From DATEJJ01 sp039649115 (GTDB lineage: Bacteria > Actinomycetota > Actinomycetes > Mycobacteriales > Micromonosporaceae): 64,000 nucleotides of DNA. Positions within the stretch are counted from its first letter, which is position 1. Every line of letters starts with the position of its first letter. Shown one piece after another: positions 25,573-33,064 of the stretch. The stretch covers positions 54,634 through 118,633 of the forward strand of contig JBBWZQ010000096.1 of the NCBI GenBank assembly GCA_039649115.1. The letters run 5' to 3'. Both the position numbers and the translations under genes were made by a program. A model generated the notes under the pieces. It made no database searches. It saw only the letters and a list, made by a program, of their open reading frames with translations, and was not told the DNA's origin.

Positions 25573-26955
25573 ATGCTGATGGACCGATACCCGCAACACC
25601 CCTACGCACCGCAACCCAACGGCTCCGCCGGCCAGAGCGGCGGCGGCGAGGGCCGCGTCCTGTTCGTCATCCTGTTCTGGTTCGCGCTGGCGGCCAGCGT
25701 CGAGGTCTGGTGGCTGGACACGCCGGCCCGGTCCGTCACCTCCACCGGTGCGATCTTCATGGCCGGCGGCCGGATCACCGGGATGATCGCCGGTTTCGTG
25801 CTGCTCGCCCAGGTGCTGCTGATGAGCCGGGTGCAGTGGCTGGAGTCCTGGATGGGCTCGCACCGGCTGCTGGCCTGGCACCGCGACCTGGGCGGCTATC
25901 TGGTCGTGGCCGTGCTGACGCACATCGTGTTGATCGTCGTCGGGTACGCGTGGGACGGGCACAAGTCCGTACTCGGCGAGACCTGGTCCATGGTGACCGG
26001 CCTCCCGGCGATGATCAGTGCCACCATCGCGACGGGAGTGCTGATCGCCGTCGGTCTGCTGTCCATCCGCGCCGTGCGGCGGGTGCTGCCCTACGAGGTC
26101 TGGTACTACCTGCACCTGACCGGCTATCTGGTGCTGCTGTTGAGCTACGGGCACCAGTTCGCGGACGGCCAGGAGCTGATGAACGGCGGCTTCGGGCGCT
26201 GGTACTGGCTCGCGCTGTACCTCTTCGTGGCCGCCTGCCTGCTGTGGGGCCGGGTGCTCGGGCCGCTGGCGTTGAACCTGCGCCACCGGTTGCGCGTGAT
26301 CGAGGTCGTCGCCGAGGCGCAGGACATGGTGTCGATCTACATCGGCGGCCGGGCGCTGGACGACATGCGGGCCAAGGCCGGCCAGTACTTCCGCTGGCGC
26401 TTCCTGACCCGTGGCTGCTGGTGGCAGGCGCATCCGTTCTCGCTGTCCGCCGCGCCCAACGGGCAGTGGCTGCGGTTGACCGTCAAGGTGGTCGGCGACC
26501 ACACCGCCGACCTGCGGGAGCTGACGCCGGGGGTACGGGTGATCGCCGAAGGGCCGTCCGGGGTGTTCACGGCGGACCGGCGGACCCGGCCCAACGCGCT
26601 GCTGATCGCGGGTGGCAGCGGCATCGCTCCGATCCGCGCGCTGCTGGAGGACCTGCCCGCCGGTACCGTCGTGATCTACCGCGCCCGCGCCGCCGCGGAT
26701 CTGGTGTTCCGCGAGGAGCTGGACTGGCTCGCCCACCGGCTCGGTGCCCGGGTGCTGTACGTGCTCGGCATGCGCGACGACGCCGGCCCCAGCCGCCTGT
26801 TCACGCCGCGCGGCCTGCGCACCATCGTGCCCGACGTACGCCGCCGGGACGTCTACCTGTGCGGTCCGCAGGGGCTGGTCTCCACCTCGGTCGAGACGCT
26901 GCGCAAGTTGCGGGTACCGCGCCGCCAGATCCACCTGGACCCGTTCGAGTTCTGA
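25573..26955 (+). CDS. Ferric reductase-like flavocytochrome (transmembrane ferredoxin-reductase family)
   Basis: A 460-residue membrane oxidoreductase. It has six hydrophobic spans (residues ~28-230) with histidines suited to heme binding (HRLLAWHRDLGGYLVV, YYLHLTGYL, SYGHQF). A cytosolic FAD-binding barrel (HPFSLSAAPN) and an NAD(P)-binding lobe (IAGGSGIAPIRALLEDL, YLCGPQGLV) follow. It should carry electrons from NAD(P)H across the membrane. The next gene encodes an exported FMN-binding protein, a plausible acceptor. The coding end is copied in a 16-bp tandem repeat. Confidence 0.85.
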   Translation: MLMDRYPQHPYAPQPNGSAGQSGGGEGRVLFVILFWFALAASVEVWWLDTPARSVTSTGAIFMAGGRITGMIAGFVLLAQVLLMSRVQWLESWMGSHRLLAWHRDLGGYLVVAVLTHIVLIVVGYAWDGHKSVLGETWSMVTGLPAMISATIATGVLIAVGLLSIRAVRRVLPYEVWYYLHLTGYLVLLLSYGHQFADGQELMNGGFGRWYWLALYLFVAACLLWGRVLGPLALNLRHRLRVIEVVAEAQDMVSIYIGGRALDDMRAKAGQYFRWRFLTRGCWWQAHPFSLSAAPNGQWLRLTVKVVGDHTADLRELTPGVRVIAEGPSGVFTADRRTRPNALLIAGGSGIAPIRALLEDLPAGTVVIYRARAAADLVFREELDWLAHRLGARVLYVLGMRDDAGPSRLFTPRGLRTIVPDVRRRDVYLCGPQGLVSTSVETLRKLRVPRRQIHLDPFEF

Positions 26956-27007
26956 GCACTTCGAGTTCTGAGCACTTCGAGTTCTGAGCACTTCGAGTTC
27001 TGAGTAC
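26944..27007 (+). repeat. Four tandem copies of a 16-bp unit spanning the reductase stop codon
   Basis: The unit TTCGAGTTCTGAGCAC starts at 26944, 26960 and 26976 (identical), and a fourth copy at 26992 differs by one base (T for C at position 14). Copy 1 is the last codons of the reductase (Phe-Glu-Phe-stop). Because 16 is not a multiple of 3, the copied TGA falls in all three frames. The FMN-binding gene's SD GGAGG follows immediately. Confidence 0.95.
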
Positions 27008-27018
27008 GGAGGTTGACC

Positions 27019-27585
27019 ATGCGACGCGGTGTCTTCGCCGTCATCGGCACGATCGCCGGAACCACGCTGCTCGTCGGCGCCAAGCTCGGCACCCCGCCGC
27101 CACTGGACCCGAACGCCGTGGCCGCCGCCGGGCTGCCCGACGACACCGCCGCTGCCTCGGCTCCGGCATCCGGCTCACCGGTCGCCAGCCCGAGTGCCGT
27201 CCGCACCGCGGCCGGCCCGGCGCCGAGCCGTACCAGCAGCAGGCCGGCGCCGACCGGCGGCGCCACCCGTACCGCCGCGCCGAGCCCGACTGCTGCCGGT
27301 ACCGGCCTGAAGAGCGGCACGTTCGCCGGCGCCGGTGCCGCGGAGCGCTACGGCACGGTGACCGTCACCATCACGGTCTCGGGCGGCCGGATGACCGGTG
27401 TCAGCGCCGCCTATGCGACGTCGTCCTCCGAGTCGAGGCAGATCAGCAACGCGGCCTTCCCCACGCTCCGGCAGGAGGCGCTGACGGCGCAGAGCGCCAG
27501 GATCGCCACGGTCTCGGGCGCCACGTACACGAGCAACGCCTACAAGGTCTCGCTCCAGTCCGCGCTGGACAAGGCGAAGGCGTGA
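27019..27585 (+). CDS. Exported FMN-binding domain protein
   Basis: A 188-residue protein with an N-terminal signal or membrane segment (RRGVFAVIGTIAGTTLLVGA), a ~70-residue Ala/Pro/Ser/Thr linker and a C-terminal FMN-binding domain. The domain ends with the flavinylation motif TVSGATYTS (S/T-G-A-T; acceptor T about residue 169). ApbE normally attaches FMN covalently to this Thr outside the membrane; no apbE is in the window. ATG 27019 with GGAGG upstream. Co-transcribed with the flavocytochrome gene, so it is a likely redox partner. Confidence 0.85.
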   Translation: MRRGVFAVIGTIAGTTLLVGAKLGTPPPLDPNAVAAAGLPDDTAAASAPASGSPVASPSAVRTAAGPAPSRTSSRPAPTGGATRTAAPSPTAAGTGLKSGTFAGAGAAERYGTVTVTITVSGGRMTGVSAAYATSSSESRQISNAAFPTLRQEALTAQSARIATVSGATYTSNAYKVSLQSALDKAKA

Positions 27586-27591
27586 CGGCGT

Positions 27592-28146
27592 TCAGTCGTC
27601 GCCGTTGCGTACCGTGGCCTGGGGCTGGCCGGAAGAGCAGGTGATCGTGACGGTGACGTGCTGCGCGCCGGAGTCGAAGGTGACCCGGGCCCGCGGCGCG
27701 GGACCTCGCACGACATCGGCGATCTGGTAGCCGGGCGCCGGACTCCAGGACACGAGGTACGCGCCGGCCGCGGAGCAGCTCGCGTCGACCGTGCCCCCGG
27801 CGGAGCTGAAGGAGCTCTCGCCGCTCGCGGTGGAACGGGAGCTGGGGCTGGGCGTCGGTGCGCTGCGCGAGCGGGTGGGCGCGGCCCGCGTGGGAGAGGC
27901 CACCACGGAGGCGGCCGGAGCGGGGGACGTCGTGGTCGATGCGGGGGCCACGAGGTCCCCCGCCCCGGACGCCGCCGGGGAGGGCGGCGGCACCGGCGAT
28001 CCGGCGGCTGCCGGGTGCGCGTCCGGCCCGGAGATGCGGCTGCCCATCAGAACGAGTGCCAGGACGCTCACCGCGACCGCGGCGGCGGCTCCGGCCACCC
28101 AGGCCGTGACGCTGGTGAGCATGCGGCGGAGTACGGCGAACTTCAC
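27592..28146 (-). CDS. Membrane-anchored secreted protein A (paralogue of 28201-28671)
   Basis: A 184-residue protein: one N-terminal membrane segment (TAWVAGAAAAVAVSVLALVL), a ~80-residue Pro/Ser/Thr/Ala linker and a C-terminal domain of about 70 residues. The domain opens GGTVDASC, contains LVSWSPAPGYQIADVVRGPA and ends near VTITCSSGQPQ, giving two cysteines that could form a disulfide. I do not recognise a named family. The neighbouring gene has the same layout and domain. It lies convergent to the FMN-binding gene and next to the two-component system. Confidence 0.75.
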   Translation of the reverse strand: MKFAVLRRMLTSVTAWVAGAAAAVAVSVLALVLMGSRISGPDAHPAAAGSPVPPPSPAASGAGDLVAPASTTTSPAPAASVVASPTRAAPTRSRSAPTPSPSSRSTASGESSFSSAGGTVDASCSAAGAYLVSWSPAPGYQIADVVRGPAPRARVTFDSGAQHVTVTITCSSGQPQATVRNGDD

Positions 28147-28200
28147 CAGGACAGCGTGGCGGGCAACCGGCTAAGCGATGGTTAACGTCAGGCTAGGACC

Positions 28201-28671
28201 TCACTCGTGGGTACCGCCGTCGTCCCCGTGCCAGGTGGTGTCGACCTGCGGCACGCCCTGTACGCACCGCACCCGCAGCGTCGATTCCCGGCCCGGAACG
28301 CTGAACTTCACCGATACCACCCGCGCCGGGCCCCGGTGCACGTCGTCCACCTGGTACCCCTGGTCCGGGCTCCACGAGCGCAGGTACACGGAGGCTCCGG
28401 TGCACTGGGCCTCGACGGTGCCGCCGCGGCCGGCCACGGTGCGGACCGGTCCGGCGCGGGGACTGCTGGTCGGGCGTGACGGGGGCGCGGGAGTCGGGGG
28501 ATGGGCGCCCACCTGCTGGCTGGAGTCGGCCTGCTGCGCCCTGGGTGGCCTCCCGGACGCCCAGCCGTCGCCGATCGCCGACAGGGCCAGCACTCCCACG
28601 CTGATGGCCACCACCGCGCCCACCGTCCATGCGGCCAGGCTGGCCAGGGTGCGGCGGAGCGCGGGATGCAT
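28201..28671 (-). CDS. Membrane-anchored secreted protein B (paralogue of 27592-28146)
   Basis: A 156-residue protein with an N-terminal membrane segment (SLAAWTVGAVVAISVGVLAL), a shorter Pro-rich linker and the same C-terminal domain as its neighbour: GGTVEAQC, YLRSWSPDQGYQVDDVHRGPA, then STLRVRCVQGVPQV. Both cysteines and the SWSPxxGY core are conserved, so the pair arose by tandem duplication. The function is unknown. It diverges from the response-regulator gene across about 110 bp, which hints that the two-component system senses or controls this pair; that link is inference. Confidence 0.75.
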   Translation of the reverse strand: MHPALRRTLASLAAWTVGAVVAISVGVLALSAIGDGWASGRPPRAQQADSSQQVGAHPPTPAPPSRPTSSPRAGPVRTVAGRGGTVEAQCTGASVYLRSWSPDQGYQVDDVHRGPARVVSVKFSVPGRESTLRVRCVQGVPQVDTTWHGDDGGTHE

Positions 28672-28771
28672 GGCGCCAGTCTGCCAGGCGGAGGGATAAG
28701 CCCTGGTTAAGAGGTGGCTGTCGGTGCGGGCAACGTCCGCCGGCCCCTACCCCAGGCCAGGGTGGCACCGA

Positions 28772-28777
28772 TAACGT
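28772..28777 (+). promoter_or_regulatory. Leaderless -10 box for the response regulator
   Basis: TAACGT, followed by 6 nt and the GTG start at 28784. Confidence 0.5.
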
Positions 28778-28783
28778 TGCGCC

Positions 28784-29503
28784 GTGGCGCAGGTCCTGCT
28801 CGTCGAGGATGACCCGGAGATCCGCCGCGCCCTGATCAGGTCGCTGAGCGAGCGCGGGCACGTCGTCGCCAGCACCGCCGCCGGGTTGCCCGGGCTGCAG
28901 CAGGTGCTGGGCAACCGGCCCGACGTCGTGGTACTGGATCTGGGCCTGCCCGACGTCGACGGGTACGAGTTGCTGCGGATGCTGCGCTCGGTCAGCCAGG
29001 TACCCATCGTCGTGGCGACCGCGCGGGACGAGGAGGCGGACATCGTCCGGGCGCTGGACTGCGGGGCCGACGACTACGTGGTCAAGCCGTTCGGCGCGGC
29101 ACAGCTGGACGCGCGCATCCGCGCGGTGCTGCGCCGGTCCCAGGTCGCCGACTCCGCCAGCCAGGCGCCGCTGGTCGTGGGCGAGTTGCGGGTGGACAGC
29201 GCGGCGCGGGAGGCGAGCCTGGCCGGCGCGGTGCTGGACCTCAGCGCCCGGGAGTTCGACCTGCTCAGCTTCCTGGCCGCCCGTGCGGGCACCGTGGTCA
29301 GCAAGCGCGACCTGCTGGTGCACGTGTGGCGCCAGCCGTGGGGCGGCGCCGACAAGACCGTGGACGTGCACCTGTCCTGGCTGCGGCGCAAGCTCGGGGA
29401 GAGCGCGCAGAGCCCGCGGTACCTGTACACGGTGCGCGGCGTTGGGGTCAAGCTGGCCGCCCCGGGCCTGCCGGAGACGTCGGGTCGCGCCGGCGAGCCA
29501 TGA
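28784..29503 (+). CDS. OmpR-family response regulator
   Basis: A 239-residue regulator. The receiver domain has the acidic pair EDD (9-10), phospho-acceptor D52 in VVLDLGLPD, a conserved Thr (VVATARDEE) and Lys in YVVKPFG. The C-terminal winged helix has LSAREFDLLSFLAARAGTVV and the recognition segment VDVHLSWLRRKLGE. The start GTG follows a leaderless-type box. The stop overlaps the kinase start (ATGA). Confidence 0.92.
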   Translation: MAQVLLVEDDPEIRRALIRSLSERGHVVASTAAGLPGLQQVLGNRPDVVVLDLGLPDVDGYELLRMLRSVSQVPIVVATARDEEADIVRALDCGADDYVVKPFGAAQLDARIRAVLRRSQVADSASQAPLVVGELRVDSAAREASLAGAVLDLSAREFDLLSFLAARAGTVVSKRDLLVHVWRQPWGGADKTVDVHLSWLRRKLGESAQSPRYLYTVRGVGVKLAAPGLPETSGRAGEP

Positions 29504-30768
29504 GGCCGCGGCTGATCCTCCTCGTGGTCGCGACCACCTCGCTTGTCGTGGTCGCGTTCCTCGTGCCGTTGGCGTTGCTGGTGCGCACCGCGGCGGCCGA
29601 CCGCGCGGTCAGCGCCGCCGCGGTCGAGATCCAGGCGATGGCACCCGTGGTCGCGGCCGCCGATCCGACCGCACTGGCCGCCGCGGTCGACGAGGCGAAC
29701 GCCTCGGGCGGCCACAAGATCACCGTGTTCCTCCCGGACCACCGCAGCGTCGGCGCCAAGGTCACCCGGTCGGCCGCCGTCGACCGGGCCGCCCGCGGGC
29801 GCAGCCTCACCGCCGAAGCGCCGGGCGGGCGGGAGGTGCTGGTCGCGGTCGGTGGGCTGAGCGACGGCGTCGCCGTCATCCGGACCTTCCTGGGCAATGC
29901 CGAGCTGTACCGGGGTGTGACGCGTGCCTGGCTGATCCTCGGCCTGCTCGGGCTGGGGCTGCTGGCGGTCAGCGCGCTGGTCGCCGACCGGCTGGGCGCC
30001 CTTCTTGTACGGCCGCTGACGGCGGTGGTCGCCGTGTCACACCAACTGGCGGAGGGCAACCTCGAGGCGCGCGCGCAGCCGGCCGGCCCGGCCGAGGTCC
30101 GCGAGGTCGCCAAGGGGCTCAACCTGCTCGCCCGGCGCATCGGCGAACTGCTGATCCGGGAACGGGAGAGCGTCGCCGACCTCTCGCACCGGCTGCGCAC
30201 CCCGCTCACCGCGCTGCGCATCGATGCCGAGGTGCTGCGCGACCCGGCGGAGCGGGCCCGGATCGCCAGCGACCTGGATGCCCTGGAGCGCAGCGTGAGC
30301 GAGGTCATCTATGCGGCCCGGTGGATGAGCCGCCAGGACGCGCTGGCGGGGTGCGACGCCGCGGAGGTGGTGGCCGAGCGGGTGCGCTTCTGGTCGGCGC
30401 TCGCCGACGAGGAGCAGCGCCCGGTGACGAGCGCGCTGTCGACCGGACCGGTACCGGTGCGGGTGAGCCGGGACGCGCTGTCCGCGTGCGTGGATGCCTT
30501 GCTGGGCAACGTCTTCGCCCATACGCCCGAGGGTTCCGGGCTGAGCGTGCGGCTGGTGGGCCGGGCGGACGGCGGAGCCCTCCTGACGATCATCGACGAG
30601 GGACCGGGGATGCCCGACCCCGCGGTGTTGCGGCGGGGCCACAGCGGCGCCGGCTCCACCGGCCTCGGCCTGGACATCGTGCGGCGCACCGCGCGCGACT
30701 CCGGCGGCTCGGTCACCATCGGCCGGGCCGCCACGGGTGGCGCGTCGGTCACGGTGGAACTCAGCTGA
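29500..30768 (+). CDS. Sensor histidine kinase
   Basis: A 422-residue membrane kinase. TM1 is at about 5-28, an extracytoplasmic domain of ~115 residues follows, TM2 is at about 147-167, then HAMP, a dimerisation box SHRLRTPLTAL (phospho-His about 229) and an HATPase domain with NVFAHTPEGSG (N box), DEGPGMPDP (G1) and STGLGLDIV (G2). The sensor domain has no recognisable fold. Its partner is the overlapping upstream regulator. Likely targets are the adjacent secreted paralogues or the redox genes; unproven. Confidence 0.92.
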   Translation: MRPRLILLVVATTSLVVVAFLVPLALLVRTAAADRAVSAAAVEIQAMAPVVAAADPTALAAAVDEANASGGHKITVFLPDHRSVGAKVTRSAAVDRAARGRSLTAEAPGGREVLVAVGGLSDGVAVIRTFLGNAELYRGVTRAWLILGLLGLGLLAVSALVADRLGALLVRPLTAVVAVSHQLAEGNLEARAQPAGPAEVREVAKGLNLLARRIGELLIRERESVADLSHRLRTPLTALRIDAEVLRDPAERARIASDLDALERSVSEVIYAARWMSRQDALAGCDAAEVVAERVRFWSALADEEQRPVTSALSTGPVPVRVSRDALSACVDALLGNVFAHTPEGSGLSVRLVGRADGGALLTIIDEGPGMPDPAVLRRGHSGAGSTGLGLDIVRRTARDSGGSVTIGRAATGGASVTVELS

Positions 30769-30832
30769 CAACGGGCCGGCTTGCCCGTGGTCCAACTGTG
30801 CCGGTCCGGCCGCGGTCTGTAAGGATTCCGGC

Positions 30833-31969
30833 ATGGAGTGGTACTGGTACCTCTTGATCGTTCTCGTGCTGCTGCTGGTTGGCGCGGCCGGCCTGGTCGT
30901 GCCGAAGCTGCGGCGCCCGGGACCACCGCGGCCGGTACCCCCGTCGCGGGCACCGGAGGTGGAACAGGCCGCGCCGGCTGCCACCGGTACCCTCGAAGCC
31001 CCTCCGGCGGCCCCGGCCGCGCCTGCCCTGGAGACGCCCGAGCCCACGGCTGGGCGGCTGGTCCGGCTTCGGGCCCGGCTGTCCCGTTCGCAGGGTCTGC
31101 TGGGCCGCAGCCTGCTCGCCGTGCTGTCCCGGGACCACCTCGACGAGGAGGCCTGGGAGGAGATCGAGGACAACCTGATCCGGGCGGATGTGGGGGTGGC
31201 GGCGACGCAGGAGATCGTCGAGCGGCTGCGCGAGCGTACCCGCGTCCTCGGCACCCGGTCCGGAGCCGAGCTGCGCGACCTGCTGGCCGGCGAGCTGGTC
31301 GCCGCGCTCGACCCGAAGCTGGACCGCTCGCTGAAGGCGACACCGCACGGCGAGAACCCGGCGGTGGTGCTGGTGGTCGGGGTCAACGGCTCCGGCAAGA
31401 CGACGACCTGCGGCAAGATCGCCCGGGTGCTGATCGCCGACGGGCACACCGTCCTGCTGGGCGCGGCCGACACGTTCCGCGCCGCCGCCGCCGAGCAGCT
31501 GACCACCTGGGCCAGCCGGGTCGGCGCCGAGGTGGTGCGGGGCAAGGAGGGCGGTGACCCGGCGGCGGTCGCCTTCGACGCGGTGCGCCGGGGCCGGGAG
31601 ACCGGGGTGGATTCCGTGATCATCGACACAGCCGGCCGGCTGCAGAACAAGGTTGGGCTGATGGACGAGCTGGGCAAGGTCAAGCGCGTGGTGGAGCGGC
31701 ACGGCCCGATCGACGAGACGCTGCTGGTCCTCGACGCCACGACCGGGCAGAACGGCCTGGAGCAGGCGCGGGTGTTCACCGAGGTGTCCGACGTGACCGG
31801 CGTGGTGCTGACCAAGCTCGACGGCACGGCCAAGGGGGGCATCGTGATCGCGGTGCAACGCAAGCTCGGCATCCCGGTCAAGCTCGTCGGCCTCGGCGAG
31901 GGCCCGGACGACCTGGCGCCCTTCGAACCGCAGCAGTTCGTCGACGCGCTGCTTGGCCCGGTCGAGTAG
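30833..31969 (+). CDS. ftsY: Signal recognition particle receptor FtsY
   Basis: An SRP GTPase of 378 residues. It has a membrane-inserting N-terminal helix (EWYWYLLIVLVLLLVGAAGL), an acidic/Pro-rich linker, then the NG domain with GVNGSGKTTTCGKI (G1, about residue 183), DTFRAAAAEQL, DTAGRLQNK and the TKLDGTAKGG closing motif. The ATG at 30833 has AAGGA 7 nt upstream. In most actinobacteria ftsY follows smc closely; here 5.9 kb intervenes. Confidence 0.95.
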   Translation: MEWYWYLLIVLVLLLVGAAGLVVPKLRRPGPPRPVPPSRAPEVEQAAPAATGTLEAPPAAPAAPALETPEPTAGRLVRLRARLSRSQGLLGRSLLAVLSRDHLDEEAWEEIEDNLIRADVGVAATQEIVERLRERTRVLGTRSGAELRDLLAGELVAALDPKLDRSLKATPHGENPAVVLVVGVNGSGKTTTCGKIARVLIADGHTVLLGAADTFRAAAAEQLTTWASRVGAEVVRGKEGGDPAAVAFDAVRRGRETGVDSVIIDTAGRLQNKVGLMDELGKVKRVVERHGPIDETLLVLDATTGQNGLEQARVFTEVSDVTGVVLTKLDGTAKGGIVIAVQRKLGIPVKLVGLGEGPDDLAPFEPQQFVDALLGPVE

Positions 31970-32038
31970 CCGGTTTGCTGCCGGCACGTAACCTCGGGGC
32001 ACTCGCTTTGCGGGCTGGCGCTCGGGCCAGACCGACCG

Positions 32039-32851
32039 GTGTTTGACAGTAAGGGTCCGTCCTTGACGCAACAGGAGATCCCGCTCCACGGCGGGAACAC
32101 CAGCACGGTGGTGCGGGTGGGCGACACCGTCCGGCGCAACGCCGGGCCGTGGACGCCGGCCGTCCACGCGTTGCTGCGTCACATGGAGTACGTGGGTTTC
32201 ACCGGGGCCCCGCGTGCGTACGGCATCGACGAGCGGGGCAGGGAGGTGCTGTCCTACCTCGAAGGCGAGTGCGGCTCGTACCCGCTGGGCCCGGACTGGG
32301 TGACCGACGAGGCCCTGGTCGCGGTCGCCACCATGCTGCGCATGTTCCACGATGCCCAGTTCGGCTTCCGACCACCCCCAGGTGCCGTGTGGCGGTCGTT
32401 CGGCCCACCTCCGCCGGACACCGAGGTGATCTGCCACCACGACGCCGCCCCGCACAACGTCATCTGGCGCCCGGACGGGACCCTCGCGCTGATCGACTTC
32501 GACCTGGCCTCGCCGGGCGCGCGCATCTACGACGTCGCGTACGCGGCGTGGACCTGGGTGCCGCTGTTCTCCGACCGCGACTCGTACACCCTGGGCTGGA
32601 AGCACCCCAACCGGCCGCGCCGGCTGCGGCTGTTCGCCGACGCGTACGGGCTGACCCCGCGCGACCGGCACCGGCTGGTACGCACCATCCGCAAGCGGAT
32701 CGTCGACCACATCGAGGGCATCCGCCGGATGGCCGCGGTCGGCGAGCCGGCCTTCGTCCGCATCGTGCACAAGGGGCACCTCCGCCGGCCCGTGCGCGAC
32801 CTGCGATTGATCGACTACGAGCGGCACGTCCTGGAGTACGCGTTACGCTGA
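32039..32851 (+). CDS. Aminoglycoside phosphotransferase-fold kinase
   Basis: A 270-residue APH/choline-kinase-fold protein. Brenner's motif reads CHHDAAPHNVIW (catalytic Asp in HHD) and the metal-binding Asp is in ALIDFDLASPG. The N-lobe is short. Such genes are common in actinomycete chromosomes and usually act on small metabolites, so resistance should not be assumed. GTG 32039 is used; a TTG at 32063 is an alternative. A gap of about 70 bp separates it from ftsY. Confidence 0.75.
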   Translation: MFDSKGPSLTQQEIPLHGGNTSTVVRVGDTVRRNAGPWTPAVHALLRHMEYVGFTGAPRAYGIDERGREVLSYLEGECGSYPLGPDWVTDEALVAVATMLRMFHDAQFGFRPPPGAVWRSFGPPPPDTEVICHHDAAPHNVIWRPDGTLALIDFDLASPGARIYDVAYAAWTWVPLFSDRDSYTLGWKHPNRPRRLRLFADAYGLTPRDRHRLVRTIRKRIVDHIEGIRRMAAVGEPAFVRIVHKGHLRRPVRDLRLIDYERHVLEYALR

Positions 32852-32919
32852 GCCGCCCTCACCCGTTCGGCGGCGGCCGGTGACCGATTACTCGACCCTC
32901 GTGACAAAGTGAGAGTTTC

Positions 32920-32956
32920 TTCACACGTACGAAACATCAAGTCACGCGGTGGAAAC
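32920..32956 (+). promoter_or_regulatory. Candidate GlnR operator upstream of amt
   Basis: Two GlnR half-box pairs are visible: TTCAC-N6-GAAAC (32920-32935) and GTCAC-N6-GAAAC (32941-32956), separated by 5 nt. The actinobacterial GlnR consensus is GTNAC-N6-GAAAC repeated with ~6-nt spacing. A further GAAAC is at 32975. This lies 109-145 bp before the ammonium transporter start, in line with nitrogen-limitation activation of amt-glnK-glnD. The rest of the 213-bp gap shows no other clear feature. Confidence 0.65.
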
Positions 32957-33064
32957 CGCGCATGCACCTTGCGCGAAACCTGCGGCCGAGAAAGTACCGC
33001 GCAACCGGCGTTCGGGCGACGCTGCCGCCGCCGGACGAAGGGAGACTCTGACTAGGAGGGCAGC

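Noticed and set aside
32039..32851. Aminoglycoside phosphotransferase homologue as antibiotic resistance
   Set aside because: The fold is widespread and the sequence gives no evidence for an aminoglycoside substrate.
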